Below, one piece after another: positions 37,258-46,446 of a DNA stretch of 64,000 nt. The DNA comes from Sulfuriferula sp. AH1 (lineage in GTDB: Bacteria > Pseudomonadota > Gammaproteobacteria > Burkholderiales > Sulfuriferulaceae), in NCBI RefSeq assembly GCF_002162035.1, contig NZ_CP021138.1, forward strand, positions 1,302,001-1,366,000. Direction: 5' to 3'. How positions within the stretch are numbered: the stretch's first letter is position 1; the number at the start of each line of letters is the position of its first letter. The notes under the pieces are model-generated. The model had not been told where the DNA came from and ran no database searches. It saw only the letters and a program-made list of their open reading frames with translations. A program made the translations under genes and the position numbers.

Positions 37258-37706
37258 TTGCGTCGCCTCAGAAAATTGCGCGCGCCTTGCAGCCAGCGGC
37301 TGCGGTCGCCCTGCACATGTCCGCCGTAGGCTGCCCGCAACAGGTTCCGGCCAGATTCGCCGACAAGCTCTTTGCCGCCTTTGGCGACGACGAAAGCCAG
37401 CCACGCATCGCCGCTCAGGTTGGCTACAGCCTCGCGGCCGTAGGCGGCAAGGGCATAGCGGCGCAGCAGGTGTTCCAGTGCTTTCGCCAATCCGGCATCG
37501 TCGTCGGCGCGGGTTTCCAGTAACTTGAGCTCGCGCAATGCGGTGCGGCGCAGTCGCCGCGACGGGTGCCGCAGCCGGTAAATCAGCGCGCCGGCAGTCA
37601 GCACCAGTAATGCAGCGACTATCCACCATCCCGGCGCCAGCGGCCACCAGCCCGGAGGCGGCGGGGCGTGGGGCGGAGCCAGTTGCGCGAGCCAGCCGGA
37701 ATTCAT
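37254..37706 (-). CDS. DUF4381-type single-pass membrane protein
   Basis: 150 residues. ATG 37706 overlaps the DUF58 gene stop (ATGA), deciding the start. A short Pro-rich N-terminus (APPHAPPPPGWWPLAPGWWI) leads into one helix (about 28-50), then a basic cytosolic helix-rich domain with RRTALRELKLLE and LLRRYALAAYGREAVANLSG. This matches the DUF4381 proteins that always sit between DUF58 and VWA genes in MoxR operons; function unknown. Confidence 0.82.
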   Translation of the reverse strand: MNSGWLAQLAPPHAPPPPGWWPLAPGWWIVAALLVLTAGALIYRLRHPSRRLRRTALRELKLLETRADDDAGLAKALEHLLRRYALAAYGREAVANLSGDAWLAFVVAKGGKELVGESGRNLLRAAYGGHVQGDRSRWLQGARNFLRRRK

Positions 37707-38605
37707 GCTGCCCATGATGGTTCTCGCAGCAAGGGCGGCAAGCTGCTGGCGACCGGGTCGGATGTATGCAGCCGGGTCAGCGGCAGGTTGAGGCGGCGTG
37801 CCAGATTGGCTAGCCGCTGTTCCCGAGTCGCCCATTTCTCCAGCCAGTCCGCCCGGCTGCGGTCGCCGTCCAGCCACCACAAGCGGCCGGGCAGCCCCAC
37901 CCGGTAATTCCCCGCGGGCAGGCCGGCATGCTCGATCGGATCGACCAGCCACAACAGGCGGCAATCGTTATGCAGCGAAATGGCCGACAGCGTGTTTTCG
38001 GCGGCGTCGTCCAGACTGCTGAAGTCGCTCAGCACCAATATCAGGCTGCCGGGCTGGAGCAAGGGGCGCAATGAGCCCAGCAGCGTATTCAGGCTATGGG
38101 GATTGGCCTCGCCGGGTGCCTGCGGCTGGGCTGCCGTCAGCGCCTGGAGCACCGGCAATACGCCGGCCTCCCGGGCACGGGGCGGGAATATGCGGGGCGG
38201 ATTTCCGTTGTCGGCGATGAGTGCGCCCAGACGATCGCCGCCCAAGACGGCAACCCATGCCAGCAGTGCGGCCGCACGCAGCAACAGTGCCGATTTGAGC
38301 TGATAGCGGCTACCGAAATAAAGGCCGGGATGCAGATCCGCCAGCAGCCAGACTGGCCGTTCGCGTTCTTCGCGGAACAGCTTGGTGTGCGGCTGACCGC
38401 GCCGGGCCGTGACACGCCAGTCGATGTTGCGGGCATCGTCGCCAGGGGCGTACAGGCGTACCTCCTCGAATTCGAGACCGCGGCCGCGCTGGGCGCTGCG
38501 GTGCGCGCCCTGCAACCGCGCCATGGCCGGATGACGGGCGTGCAGACTGAGGCCGTGAGCTGCGCCGCGCAAGGCGACCAGCTCGGCGAGGTCGGGCAAT
38601 ATCAT
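37703..38605 (-). CDS. DUF58-domain protein
   Basis: 300 residues from ATG 38605 (ATGA overlap with the MoxR gene). Contains the DUF58 core GRGLEFEEVRLYAPGDDARNIDW near residue 47, a basic TARRGQPHTKLFREERERPVWLLAD and a degenerate VWA-like fold further on (LILVLSDFSSLDDAAENTL). DUF58 proteins pair with MoxR ATPases as substrate or adaptor components. Confidence 0.88.
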   Translation of the reverse strand: MILPDLAELVALRGAAHGLSLHARHPAMARLQGAHRSAQRGRGLEFEEVRLYAPGDDARNIDWRVTARRGQPHTKLFREERERPVWLLADLHPGLYFGSRYQLKSALLLRAAALLAWVAVLGGDRLGALIADNGNPPRIFPPRAREAGVLPVLQALTAAQPQAPGEANPHSLNTLLGSLRPLLQPGSLILVLSDFSSLDDAAENTLSAISLHNDCRLLWLVDPIEHAGLPAGNYRVGLPGRLWWLDGDRSRADWLEKWATREQRLANLARRLNLPLTRLHTSDPVASSLPPLLREPSWAA

Positions 38606-39594
38606 GGCGCAGGTACCTGACGCAGCAGTTCGACGACGCAATCCTGCGGAGTGACGCCGCGGGCCTGAGCCGTGTAATCCAGCAGCAAACGGTGGCGCAA
38701 CGCATCGGGCGCGATGGCCTGCACGTCCTCGGGGCTGACGTAATCGCGCCCGTCCAGCCAGGCCAGCGCACGTGCGCCGCGCTCCATCGCGATGGCCGCA
38801 CGCGGGCTGGCACCCCAGCGCAGCCATTCGGCCAGTTTCGGACTGTATTTTTCGGGAATACGTGTGGCCTCGACCAGCGCGGCGATGTATTCGGCGATCG
38901 AATCGGCCAGCGTGAGATTGAGCACCTCGCGCCGTGCCGTGAAGATAATATCCTGCGTCAATGGTTGCGCCGGCTGCGGCAGCTCCTGCGCATTTTTCGT
39001 TTCGCGTCGCGACAGCGCCATGATGCGCAGCGTGGTGGCGCGATCGGGATAATCCACCAGCGTGTGCAGCATGAAACGGTCGAGCTGGGCTTCCGGCAAG
39101 GGATACGTGCCTTCGTGCTCTATGGGATTTTGGGTCGCCATCACCAGAAACAGCTCGGGCAACGGATAAGTGGCGGAGCCGACGCTGACCTGATGTTCGC
39201 CCATGGCTTCGAGCAGGGCGGATTGCACCTTGGCCGGGGCGCGGTTGATCTCGTCGGCCAGTATCAGGTTGTGGAACAGCGGCCCGCGCTGGAAATGAAA
39301 ACCGCCTTCTTCAGGCCGGTAGATATCGGACCCGGTGAGGTCGGCGGGCAGCATGTCAGGCGTGAACTGCAAACGCCGGAAATCCGCCATGATCCCTTGC
39401 GCCAATGCCTTGACGGCGCGGGTCTTGGCGAGGCCCGGCGGCCCTTCTACCAGAAGATGCCCATCGGCAAGCAGGCCCACCAGCAATCGTTCTACCAGAT
39501 TTTCCTGCCCCAGTATCTGTTCGTTGAGATAGCTGCGCAAATCATTGAGTGCAACGTAAGCAGGGGTAGTATGAGGGGCTGTACCGACATCCAT
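38602..39594 (-). CDS. MoxR-family AAA+ ATPase
   Basis: 330 residues; ATG 39594 chosen because GGAAGGA precedes it. Walker A LLVEGPPGLAKTRAVKALA, Walker B NLILADEINRAPAKVQSALLEAM, sensor VMATQNPIEHEGTYPLPEAQ and an arginine-finger region (QLDRFMLH) are all intact. MoxR ATPases act as chaperones with VWA partners to mature enzyme complexes. It heads the seven-gene minus-strand operon, preceded by about 125 bases up to the next gene, where its promoter should lie. Confidence 0.92.
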   Translation of the reverse strand: MDVGTAPHTTPAYVALNDLRSYLNEQILGQENLVERLLVGLLADGHLLVEGPPGLAKTRAVKALAQGIMADFRRLQFTPDMLPADLTGSDIYRPEEGGFHFQRGPLFHNLILADEINRAPAKVQSALLEAMGEHQVSVGSATYPLPELFLVMATQNPIEHEGTYPLPEAQLDRFMLHTLVDYPDRATTLRIMALSRRETKNAQELPQPAQPLTQDIIFTARREVLNLTLADSIAEYIAALVEATRIPEKYSPKLAEWLRWGASPRAAIAMERGARALAWLDGRDYVSPEDVQAIAPDALRHRLLLDYTAQARGVTPQDCVVELLRQVPAP

Positions 39595-39743
39595 TGCGAT
39601 TCCTTCCATTGAATTCACTACCGATACAGAATGGAGATTTCAGAAGAAGTTCCGCGGGCTATGCAAGAGCGCTTGAAAACGTAATTTTTTATATAAAAAT
39701 CAATGATTAGGTTTCTTTCTGGCTGCTGACAACCCGGCGGTTT

Positions 39744-40280
39744 TCAGACAGCCAGTCCGGCGAGATGGGGATCCAGCTTGAATAGCAGCAAGGCGACAAT
39801 GACGAGATATATCGGCCAGGATCGAAACGACACCTGCCAGTCGGTCAGCGACGGCCACATGCTGGAAAATTGCGGCGCCAGCAGGCACCAGATGGCGATG
39901 TCCCCGGTTTTGAACTGATAACCGCTATCGACCCGGTAAACCGCCACCAGCAGCGTCACATACAACCCCAGCAGCGGCGCCACAGCGGTGGGCAGGGCGT
40001 TATACCAGCGCACGTTGGCGAAACGTACGCTACCCATAATCAGCCGGCCGTTGCCGTCCTGTTTCGGCAGCAGGCTGAACGACACCGGCTGCGCATTGGT
40101 GAGGCCGCCGACGACAAGATGCAGCAGTTCATGCAAAAAGGTGCCCGGCAGCGACAGTATCGAATAAATGACAGTGCGCCCGGACAGCCCTTTCAGGAAC
40201 AGCCAGACGATCAGGGATGGAATCAGGTACAGGGAAGCCTGCTTCAGTGTCTGCAGGCCGGGCAACAGCAGATGGTGCAT
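39744..40280 (-). CDS. Membrane protein with HELLH zinc-protease motif (M50-like)
   Basis: 178 residues with about four hydrophobic helices. The segment LPGTFLHELLHLVVGGL (about 44-60) places an HExxH motif inside or at the edge of a helix, as in site-2 protease relatives. No second PDZ domain or the classic NxxPxxxLDG motif is visible, though the tail of the protein is hydrophobic. Function not recognised; it may be an inactive or simple M50-type peptidase. Three bases separate it from the small gene 40284-40559. Confidence 0.7.
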   Translation of the reverse strand: MHHLLLPGLQTLKQASLYLIPSLIVWLFLKGLSGRTVIYSILSLPGTFLHELLHLVVGGLTNAQPVSFSLLPKQDGNGRLIMGSVRFANVRWYNALPTAVAPLLGLYVTLLVAVYRVDSGYQFKTGDIAIWCLLAPQFSSMWPSLTDWQVSFRSWPIYLVIVALLLFKLDPHLAGLAV

Positions 40281-40283
40281 GCG

Positions 40284-40559
40284 CTAGAACAGGCGCAGTG
40301 AAGCCGATTTCTGCTCTTTTGCGATCTTCTTCAGTGCGTTCTGCGCGGCATTGGTCGCGCCATTTTTTTCGGCGTGTTTGGTGAATTTGGCGATGGCCCG
40401 ATCCAGCGATGCGCTCATCTCGCGCCATTCGCTCTGGAATTCCGCGTGCTTCACATACGAGGTAGTCAGCTTGCCCGAGCGCATGATGATCATCAGCACG
40501 GCGCAGCTGGTGCGGCGCACAGCCAGCGCGGTTTTTCGGTTGCGGTTAATGACCACCAT
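40284..40559 (-). CDS. Small conserved hypothetical protein
   Basis: 91 residues from ATG 40559, which has AGAGGAGA 5 bases upstream; the longer frame overlaps the divergent hflX leader. Rich in Lys, Arg and Ala, likely alpha-helical (SEWREMSASLDRAIAKFTKH). No family recognised. Co-transcribed with the HELLH membrane protein judging by the 3-base gap. Confidence 0.65.
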   Translation of the reverse strand: MVVINRNRKTALAVRRTSCAVLMIIMRSGKLTTSYVKHAEFQSEWREMSASLDRAIAKFTKHAEKNGATNAAQNALKKIAKEQKSASLRLF

Positions 40560-40730
40560 GACAGTCTCCTCTGCATCGCATTGCCAGTTTTGCCTACAAT
40601 AGCCGATTTGCCGGGCTTGCTCAACTCCAAAGCATAATAGCGTCTTGTCCGCCAATGTTTGCTTCACCTGCGGGCGGTTATCGACGATAATCGTCGTCCG
40701 ACCTTACTTACCGATGAGAAACCTCCGCGC

Positions 40731-42050
<1,320 letters not shown>

Positions 42051-42298
42051 CATAGCCAGCTATCGCGCAGCGTTGAGTACCGCTCTGTTAGTTAGCTGAA
42101 AGCAAACATTGATAAACTGGCTGTCTTTTCAATTCTACGCAAGTCTATCGTCACGGCCATTCATCGGCAGCAGTAAATGAACAGGAACGCGGGTGAGGCC
42201 AAATCCAAACCTGCAAATTGCCGCCCGGATTAGCGAAGCCAGCCTGTACGCTAATACCGCTTCCCGCCTTCAATAAATCAATATCGTGAGAATTCCAA

Positions 42299-42685
42299 AT
42301 GAAATCGTTGTTTAAAATATTCTTCAAAACGCTCCGCATCGTGCTGACTCCGTTCATGCTGCTGTGGGAAAAAGCGACCACGCCAAAAGGTGTTGTTCGT
42401 CCCTCTCAGGCTCAGCAACTCGTTGACCAGCAATGCAAAAATCTGGCGCTCTACCAATTCAAAACTTGCCCGTTCTGCATCAAGGTCCGGCGCGAGCTTG
42501 GCTGCCTGTCGCTGAATGTCTCTTTGCTGGATGCGCAAAACCACCCGCAAAACCGCGAAGCACTATTGCAGGGCGGCGGTCAGGTCAAGGTGCCTTGCTT
42601 GAAGATTACGGATGAAAAGGGCGGCGTGCAGTGGATGTATGAATCAGCGGACATCATCCAGTATCTTCATAAGAAGTTTGCCTGA
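42299..42685 (+). CDS. Membrane-anchored glutaredoxin-like protein
   Basis: 128 residues: an N-terminal amphipathic/hydrophobic stretch (LFKIFFKTLRIVLTPFMLLW) that may anchor it, then a glutaredoxin fold with active site TCPFCIKVRREL (CPFC) near residue 57 and the cis-Pro/GSH-binding VKVPCLKI and ESADIIQYL. Thiol-disulfide exchange with glutathione is the likely role. The 250 bases upstream hold no gene. Confidence 0.82.
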   Translation: MKSLFKIFFKTLRIVLTPFMLLWEKATTPKGVVRPSQAQQLVDQQCKNLALYQFKTCPFCIKVRRELGCLSLNVSLLDAQNHPQNREALLQGGGQVKVPCLKITDEKGGVQWMYESADIIQYLHKKFA

Positions 42686-42859
42686 ATTTGCAGATCAGTA
42701 TCTGCTGTGCTTGGGTGAAAGTTTGAGTTAACGCAGTGAAGTGCCGTCATGCGCATTATTTCCTGAACTAGATATTGCTAATCAATTACTTAATGGGATT
42801 TATAGTGCCGAAATATGAGTTATCTTGCTTTGTTCTGTATATTGCGATAATATACATGC

Positions 42860-43159
42860 ATGATTGATCTGACCAAGATTACCCATTTTGAGTGGGACGA
42901 TGGCAATGCTCGCAAGAACGATAAGCATGGCGTTTCAATGGCTGAATCAGAACAGGTATTTTTCAATGCGCCACTTCTGATGATTGCCGATATCAAGCAT
43001 AGTCAGGATGAGTCGCGCTATCATGCATTGGGTAAAACAGATGAAGGGCGAACTTTGCACATCACTTTTACCCTAAGAAATGAGGGGACAAGTATCCGCG
43101 TAATTTCAGCCAGGGATATGCACAGAAAGGAGCGAACAATTTATGAGCAAGTTACTTAA
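42860..43159 (+). CDS. brnT: BrnT-family toxin
   Basis: 99 residues, BrnT ribonuclease-toxin family: ITHFEWDDGNARKNDKHGVS at the start, EVFFN-like AEQVFFNAP region (here SEQVFFNAPLLM), RYHALGKTDEGRTLHITFTL and ISARDMHRKER-Y. Toxin precedes antitoxin, the usual BrnTA order. Overlaps brnA by 17 bases. The stretch 42686-42859 before it is AT-rich, with a likely promoter. Confidence 0.88.
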   Translation: MIDLTKITHFEWDDGNARKNDKHGVSMAESEQVFFNAPLLMIADIKHSQDESRYHALGKTDEGRTLHITFTLRNEGTSIRVISARDMHRKERTIYEQVT

Positions 43160-43409
43160 AACAGTTCCAAAATTTGCCAATGAGGCGGAAGAGCGGCTTT
43201 TCTGGGACACACACGACTCCACTGAATATCTTGACTGGACCAAAGCGCAAAGCGTTGTATTGCCAAATTTGAAGCCGACAACCAAAACGATTTCATTACG
43301 CTTGCCTCAGCACCTGCTCGATTCCATCAAGGCCGCTGCAAATGCACGTGATGTGCCTTATCAATCATTGATCAAGGTGTGGTTACAAGAAAAATTGCAT
43401 AATCATTGA
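43143..43409 (+). CDS. brnA: BrnA-family antitoxin
   Basis: 88 residues with an N-terminal BrnA part (FANEAEERLFWDTHDSTEYLDW) and a C-terminal ribbon-helix-helix DNA-binding part (KTISLRLPQHLLDSIKAAAN). It neutralises BrnT and represses the pair. Located about 65 bases from the damaged attC at the end of the cassette array but on the opposite strand. Confidence 0.87.
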   Translation: MSKLLKTVPKFANEAEERLFWDTHDSTEYLDWTKAQSVVLPNLKPTTKTISLRLPQHLLDSIKAAANARDVPYQSLIKVWLQEKLHNH

Positions 43410-43474
43410 TTGGATTCAAGAGAGGTAAGGGGGTACGAGTTTTACATTCAATTGTTGGAATGTTAGAACTGATC

Positions 43475-43513
43475 CCGCAACCTGAGCGACCCCGCTCGAA
43501 TGCTGGGTTAGGA
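43475..43513 (-). repeat. Damaged attC site at the distal end of the cassette array
   Basis: The part GTTAGGA (43507-43513) plus CCCGCTCGAATGCTGG matches the R''/L'' half of the intact site at 44281-44343, but the other half is short and ends in CCGCAAC. The middle stem is missing. Such a site would not fold or recombine well, so the last cassette is probably fixed. Confidence 0.5.
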
Positions 43514-43534
43514 CGGTTCAATCGCACAAACTGA

Positions 43535-44263
43535 TCATTGGTGACCTCTTTCTTTGCTGGCGAAAAAAACCTCCTCTATCGTGAGGCTATCCCTTAAAAG
43601 GGCTCGCAGGGACTCTCTGGCCTGTTTCAATAAAGCGTTCTGATGCCTAATCATTGAGGCAAGCTCTGTGGCCGCTTGTGGCTCAATGAATGTGATATCC
43701 ACGGAATTGAAGTCGTTGAAGTAATCGAAAACGCCTTCAGGCCAATAATATCTTTCTCCGCGCTTATGTTTTTGAGTGCACACATCATAGATGCTTTGAA
43801 AGTCAGTCGAGAGGATTATTGCGTTTGGCACTTCTACCGTAATTTTTGGCTTATCGCTAGCAGTAGATACTTGAATTGAGCAAGACAGGAAGCTCAGAAA
43901 GTTTCCTTTGCCTGTTTCAAGGAAATTTAGGCAGTTTGCTAGAATTGGATCAAGGATTAAAAGTGCGTCATGAAGTTCATCGCTAAGTTCCGCAAAGGTG
44001 TATGAGGCAGCATCAATTGCTTGGGCTTTGCTTTTGATAGCAATATGCAAGGCCTCACTTGTGTCGACACCTTTGCTGAAGCGATCAAATATCTCCAAGA
44101 ATTGATCTGTGACCTCATCTAGTTGCACCGTTGCGAAGTAGAGCTTCGTTAATGCTTGAGCTATGCTGCGGCGCTTATCAAATGGAAGTGCTAGCAGCTT
44201 GGATGCTGCTTTGACAACAATCGCTGTGATGGTCTTGCCTATCAAGCCTTCGCCGGTGAGCAT
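43535..44263 (-). CDS. Cassette-encoded hypothetical protein
   Basis: 242 residues from ATG 44263 (GGGAGG upstream, preferred over TTG 44275). The N-terminus (TGEGLIGKTITAIVVKAASKLLAL) is hydrophobic-amphipathic; the rest is helical and acidic with no recognised domain. Base composition is lower in GC than the flanking core genes. It is the last of five same-strand cassettes between attC sites. Confidence 0.7.
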   Translation of the reverse strand: MLTGEGLIGKTITAIVVKAASKLLALPFDKRRSIAQALTKLYFATVQLDEVTDQFLEIFDRFSKGVDTSEALHIAIKSKAQAIDAASYTFAELSDELHDALLILDPILANCLNFLETGKGNFLSFLSCSIQVSTASDKPKITVEVPNAIILSTDFQSIYDVCTQKHKRGERYYWPEGVFDYFNDFNSVDITFIEPQAATELASMIRHQNALLKQARESLRALLRDSLTIEEVFFASKERGHQ

Positions 44264-44280
44264 ATGGCCTCCCAATGATT

Positions 44281-44343
44281 TTGTAACGTAAAGTTGAGGG
44301 ACGCCACACTTTCGCGGCGTCCCGCTCGAACGACAGGTTATGC
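44281..44343 (-). repeat. Integron attC site
   Basis: Minus-strand order is R'' GCATAAC, spacer, L'' GTTCGAG, a stem GGGACGCC...GGCGTCCC, L' CTCAAC, then R' GTTACAA. L'' and L' pair with one unpaired C, the extrahelical base typical of attC bottom strands. It closes the GFA cassette and precedes the last cassette. Confidence 0.8.
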
Positions 44344-44350
44344 ACTATTG

Positions 44351-44764
44351 TTAGCTTTGTGCAGTCCCTTGCTTTTTAGGTAGCTCTGGGTTCATAAAGT
44401 CCCAAGGTGCAACACTACCTACATAGAAATCTAACTTTGGAACATAATTCGATGGGTCATCTAAAGTTCCAGCCTTTATACCCAGCACTCCTGGCATATT
44501 GCTGAACCGAGCGAACAATTGAGAACCACAATTCGGGCAGAAACCTCTTTTGTGCATATTTCCGCTGTCTGCCTGAGATTCGAAATATTTTACTTCACCT
44601 GAAACAGCAACATCTTTTTCAGGGAAAATCATCGCTGGAATGAATGCACTGCCTGATGATCTTTGACAGTCTTTGCAAAGACAATTTCCAGTAAATATTG
44701 GCTCAGTATCAACTGAATAGCTGATCTCCCCACAAAGACACTGCCCAGAATACTTTGCATTCAT
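44351..44764 (-). CDS. GFA-family (Mss4-like) zinc protein, cassette-encoded
   Basis: 137 residues with the GFA/CENP-V zinc pattern: CLCGEIS (about 10-12), CLCKDCQRSSGSAF (about 29-42) and CPNCGSQLF (about 77-85), i.e. the CxC, CxxC and CxxC cysteines for two zincs. The family includes glutathione-dependent formaldehyde-activating enzymes and is very common in integron cassettes. Substrate unknown. Confidence 0.85.
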   Translation of the reverse strand: MNAKYSGQCLCGEISYSVDTEPIFTGNCLCKDCQRSSGSAFIPAMIFPEKDVAVSGEVKYFESQADSGNMHKRGFCPNCGSQLFARFSNMPGVLGIKAGTLDDPSNYVPKLDFYVGSVAPWDFMNPELPKKQGTAQS

Positions 44765-44789
44765 AAAAGACTCCTATCTGATAATGGGT

Positions 44790-44867
44790 GCATAACGTAG
44801 AGCTAACCGGCGGCGCTTTAGCGCCGTCCAGCGACCGGAGGGAGCGAGGTTGAGCGCCGAGTTAGAG
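44790..44867 (-). repeat. Integron attC site
   Basis: Minus strand: R'' CTCTAAC, L'' GCTCAACC, long stem GGACGGCGC/GCGCCG with TTTA loop region, L' GGTTAGC, spacer TCTAC, R' GTTATGC. Nearly identical to the site at 45093-45170, with a single-base difference in the GGAGGG/GAAGGG part. Confidence 0.85.
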
Positions 44868-44886
44868 CGCGATGCAGTTGGCGAGT

Positions 44887-45081
44887 TTAGGAATGATTTA
44901 TCCACGCGAAGATTTCGACTATGAGAATGATCGTTAGAGTTCCACCAAACAAACTCACAAGGGGCTGGCTGGTGTCGCCAATCTTTGGCTTGCACCGCCC
45001 GAACGTAATGATTGCGAGATAAACCCTCCCAAGTTGAAAGGCCACGACTTCGGATAAAAAATCAAAAACGGCATCAAGCAT
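44887..45081 (-). CDS. Small cassette-encoded membrane protein
   Basis: 64 residues, mostly hydrophobic, with one clear helix near the C-terminus (LVSLFGGTLTIILIVEIFAW) and a possible second at residues 10-27. It starts 12 bases after the attC core site, as cassette genes usually do. No family recognised. Confidence 0.6.
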   Translation of the reverse strand: MLDAVFDFLSEVVAFQLGRVYLAIITFGRCKPKIGDTSQPLVSLFGGTLTIILIVEIFAWINHS

Positions 45082-45092
45082 CTTGGGTTGCG

Positions 45093-45170
45093 CTCTAACG
45101 TAGAGCTAACCGGCGGCGCTTTAGCGCCGTCCAGCGACCGAAGGGAGCGAGGTTGAGCGCCGGGTTAGCC
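45093..45170 (-). repeat. Integron attC site
   Basis: Minus strand: R'' GGCTAAC, L'' GCTCAACC (one extrahelical base relative to L'), stem GACGGCGC/GCGCCGCC, L' GGTTAGC, R' GTTAGAG. The stop codon of the preceding cassette gene lies inside R''. Confidence 0.85.
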
Positions 45171-45716
45171 ACCTTTCGCCTCCAGGGTGAACTGAGTCCT
45201 AAGCTGCAAGCTGGTGTTTCTATTTACGTCGTGGATGCCTACTTCAACTACCCACTTGCCAAGTGGATCGCTTTTCTCTCCCACAAAATGGATGACCGCG
45301 GGAGACAGACGAATGTTGTTTGGGTTTCCTAGTACCTTGCCCTTCATGCACGGAATGTTCTTTTCATCTACGGAAACGGTGCCATTAGGTCGGGTGGTTT
45401 TGATGCTGCATAAGACGTTCGTATCGCCGTTGCCGTCAGCTTTCGGGTTAACGAAGAAGGTAAGTATCACAAGTTCCTCACCGACCTTTACAGTCTTCGC
45501 CTCTCTGAAATAGGGAATGGTGTCGGGTGGCGTATTCCATTTTCGCTCCCAATCAGTATCTGGCGTAACCAAAAGCATGCCCGCAAAATCGTTTTTAGTC
45601 TTCCGAAACTCAGTATCTGGCCATTTGCTTCTGTCAGGGCCGAGCCAAACGTTGTCGGCACCGATGACATGAAAAGATGCGAAGGCCAGTACAAATAGAA
45701 GAAGCTTGCTCATCAT
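45165..45716 (-). CDS. Exported cassette-encoded hypothetical protein
   Basis: 183 residues with a signal peptide (LLLFVLAFASFHVIGA, cut near residue 20). The mature part is beta-rich, with EELVILTFFVNPKADGNGD and a pair of Cys (LCSIKT and PCMKG) that could form a disulfide. Similar exported proteins occur in other integron cassettes, to my memory; no function known. Confidence 0.72.
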   Translation of the reverse strand: MMSKLLLFVLAFASFHVIGADNVWLGPDRSKWPDTEFRKTKNDFAGMLLVTPDTDWERKWNTPPDTIPYFREAKTVKVGEELVILTFFVNPKADGNGDTNVLCSIKTTRPNGTVSVDEKNIPCMKGKVLGNPNNIRLSPAVIHFVGEKSDPLGKWVVEVGIHDVNRNTSLQLRTQFTLEAKGG

Positions 45717-45724
45717 GTATAGGT

Positions 45725-45787
45725 GACTAACGTAAAGTTAAGGGGCGGCGCGCTTTTGCGGCGTCCCGCTTGAACGACGGGTTGGGC
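45725..45787 (-). repeat. Integron attC site
   Basis: Minus strand: R'' GCCCAAC, spacer CCGTC, L'' GTTCAAG, stem CGGGACGCCGC, L' CTTAAC, spacer TTTAC, R' GTTAGTC. A textbook attC with single extrahelical base. Confidence 0.87.
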
Positions 45788-45788
45788 A

Positions 45789-46094
45789 TTAAATATCTCC
45801 TTTATTTCGTGAGATAAGCCCCCAGAGTTCATTGTTATCAGATGCTTCAAATTTAACTGCACCAGCACGAACTAGAATTTTTCGAAGCTCATCATCTTCG
45901 AAGCCACCAATGCGCTTTTTAATTTCAGTAAAACTTCTTTTTTCCCATTTTTCATTTTGGAGCAGTAAATTTACAGCTTGCTCGGCCATAAATTCGGTAC
46001 GAAGCTCAGCTTTCAGTTTGCGCTCTTGAATGGCGAAAGTGATGACGCCAGTAACAATGGCTGTAATAGCGGAAGTTAGTATGGTTGTTAACAT
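45789..46094 (-). CDS. Cassette-encoded hypothetical membrane-anchored protein
   Basis: 101 residues: one N-terminal helix (LTTILTSAITAIVTGVITFA), then a charged helical part and a short winged-helix-like end (ERKSFTEIKKRIGGFEDDEL-like, here RSFTEIKKRIGGFEDDEL). First cassette gene of the array, 24 bases after the core site GTTGGGC. Confidence 0.65.
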   Translation of the reverse strand: MLTTILTSAITAIVTGVITFAIQERKLKAELRTEFMAEQAVNLLLQNEKWEKRSFTEIKKRIGGFEDDELRKILVRAGAVKFEASDNNELWGLISRNKGDI

Positions 46095-46117
46095 TTGAGG
46101 TACTCCGTCACAATAAC

Positions 46118-46180
46118 GCCCAACGTTTAATAAGCACCGATTTCGGTACCTATTTTATTGAGTAAATCGGTGTATAACAC
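46118..46180 (-). other. Array entry boundary: core site plus hairpin, no integrase
   Basis: On the minus strand GTTGGGC (complement of 46118-46124) is a perfect R' core at the array's 5' end. It is preceded by a hairpin with arms CACCGATTT and AAATCGGTG but lacks a matching R'', so it is either a degenerate attC or an attI remnant. The remaining bases to 46446 are very AT-rich and contain no gene and no intI. Confidence 0.5.
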
Positions 46181-46446
46181 AGCCACTCCCTATAAATTTT
46201 TCAGCTTAAATATATCTGTTGTGATTTGAAAATCAATTATTATCAATAATATAAATGAACTTCATGAACCATATTGTGAATATTGTTTTGCGCTGATCAA
46301 GTTAATTGGAAAATACAAACACACCTGTTTTCCGACCTTTCAAAACTACTCGATCAGTTCACCAACCTCATTAGGATCAAGCATTGCAGTATCTGCACGG
46401 AAAAGCAATATGGACAGTGGATTAAACGCGATATTTTGCTTCACGT

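Noticed and set aside
44774-44995. A 73-codon minus-strand frame at the GFA cassette
   Set aside because: It runs through an attC site and the neighbouring small gene, so it is not a cassette gene.
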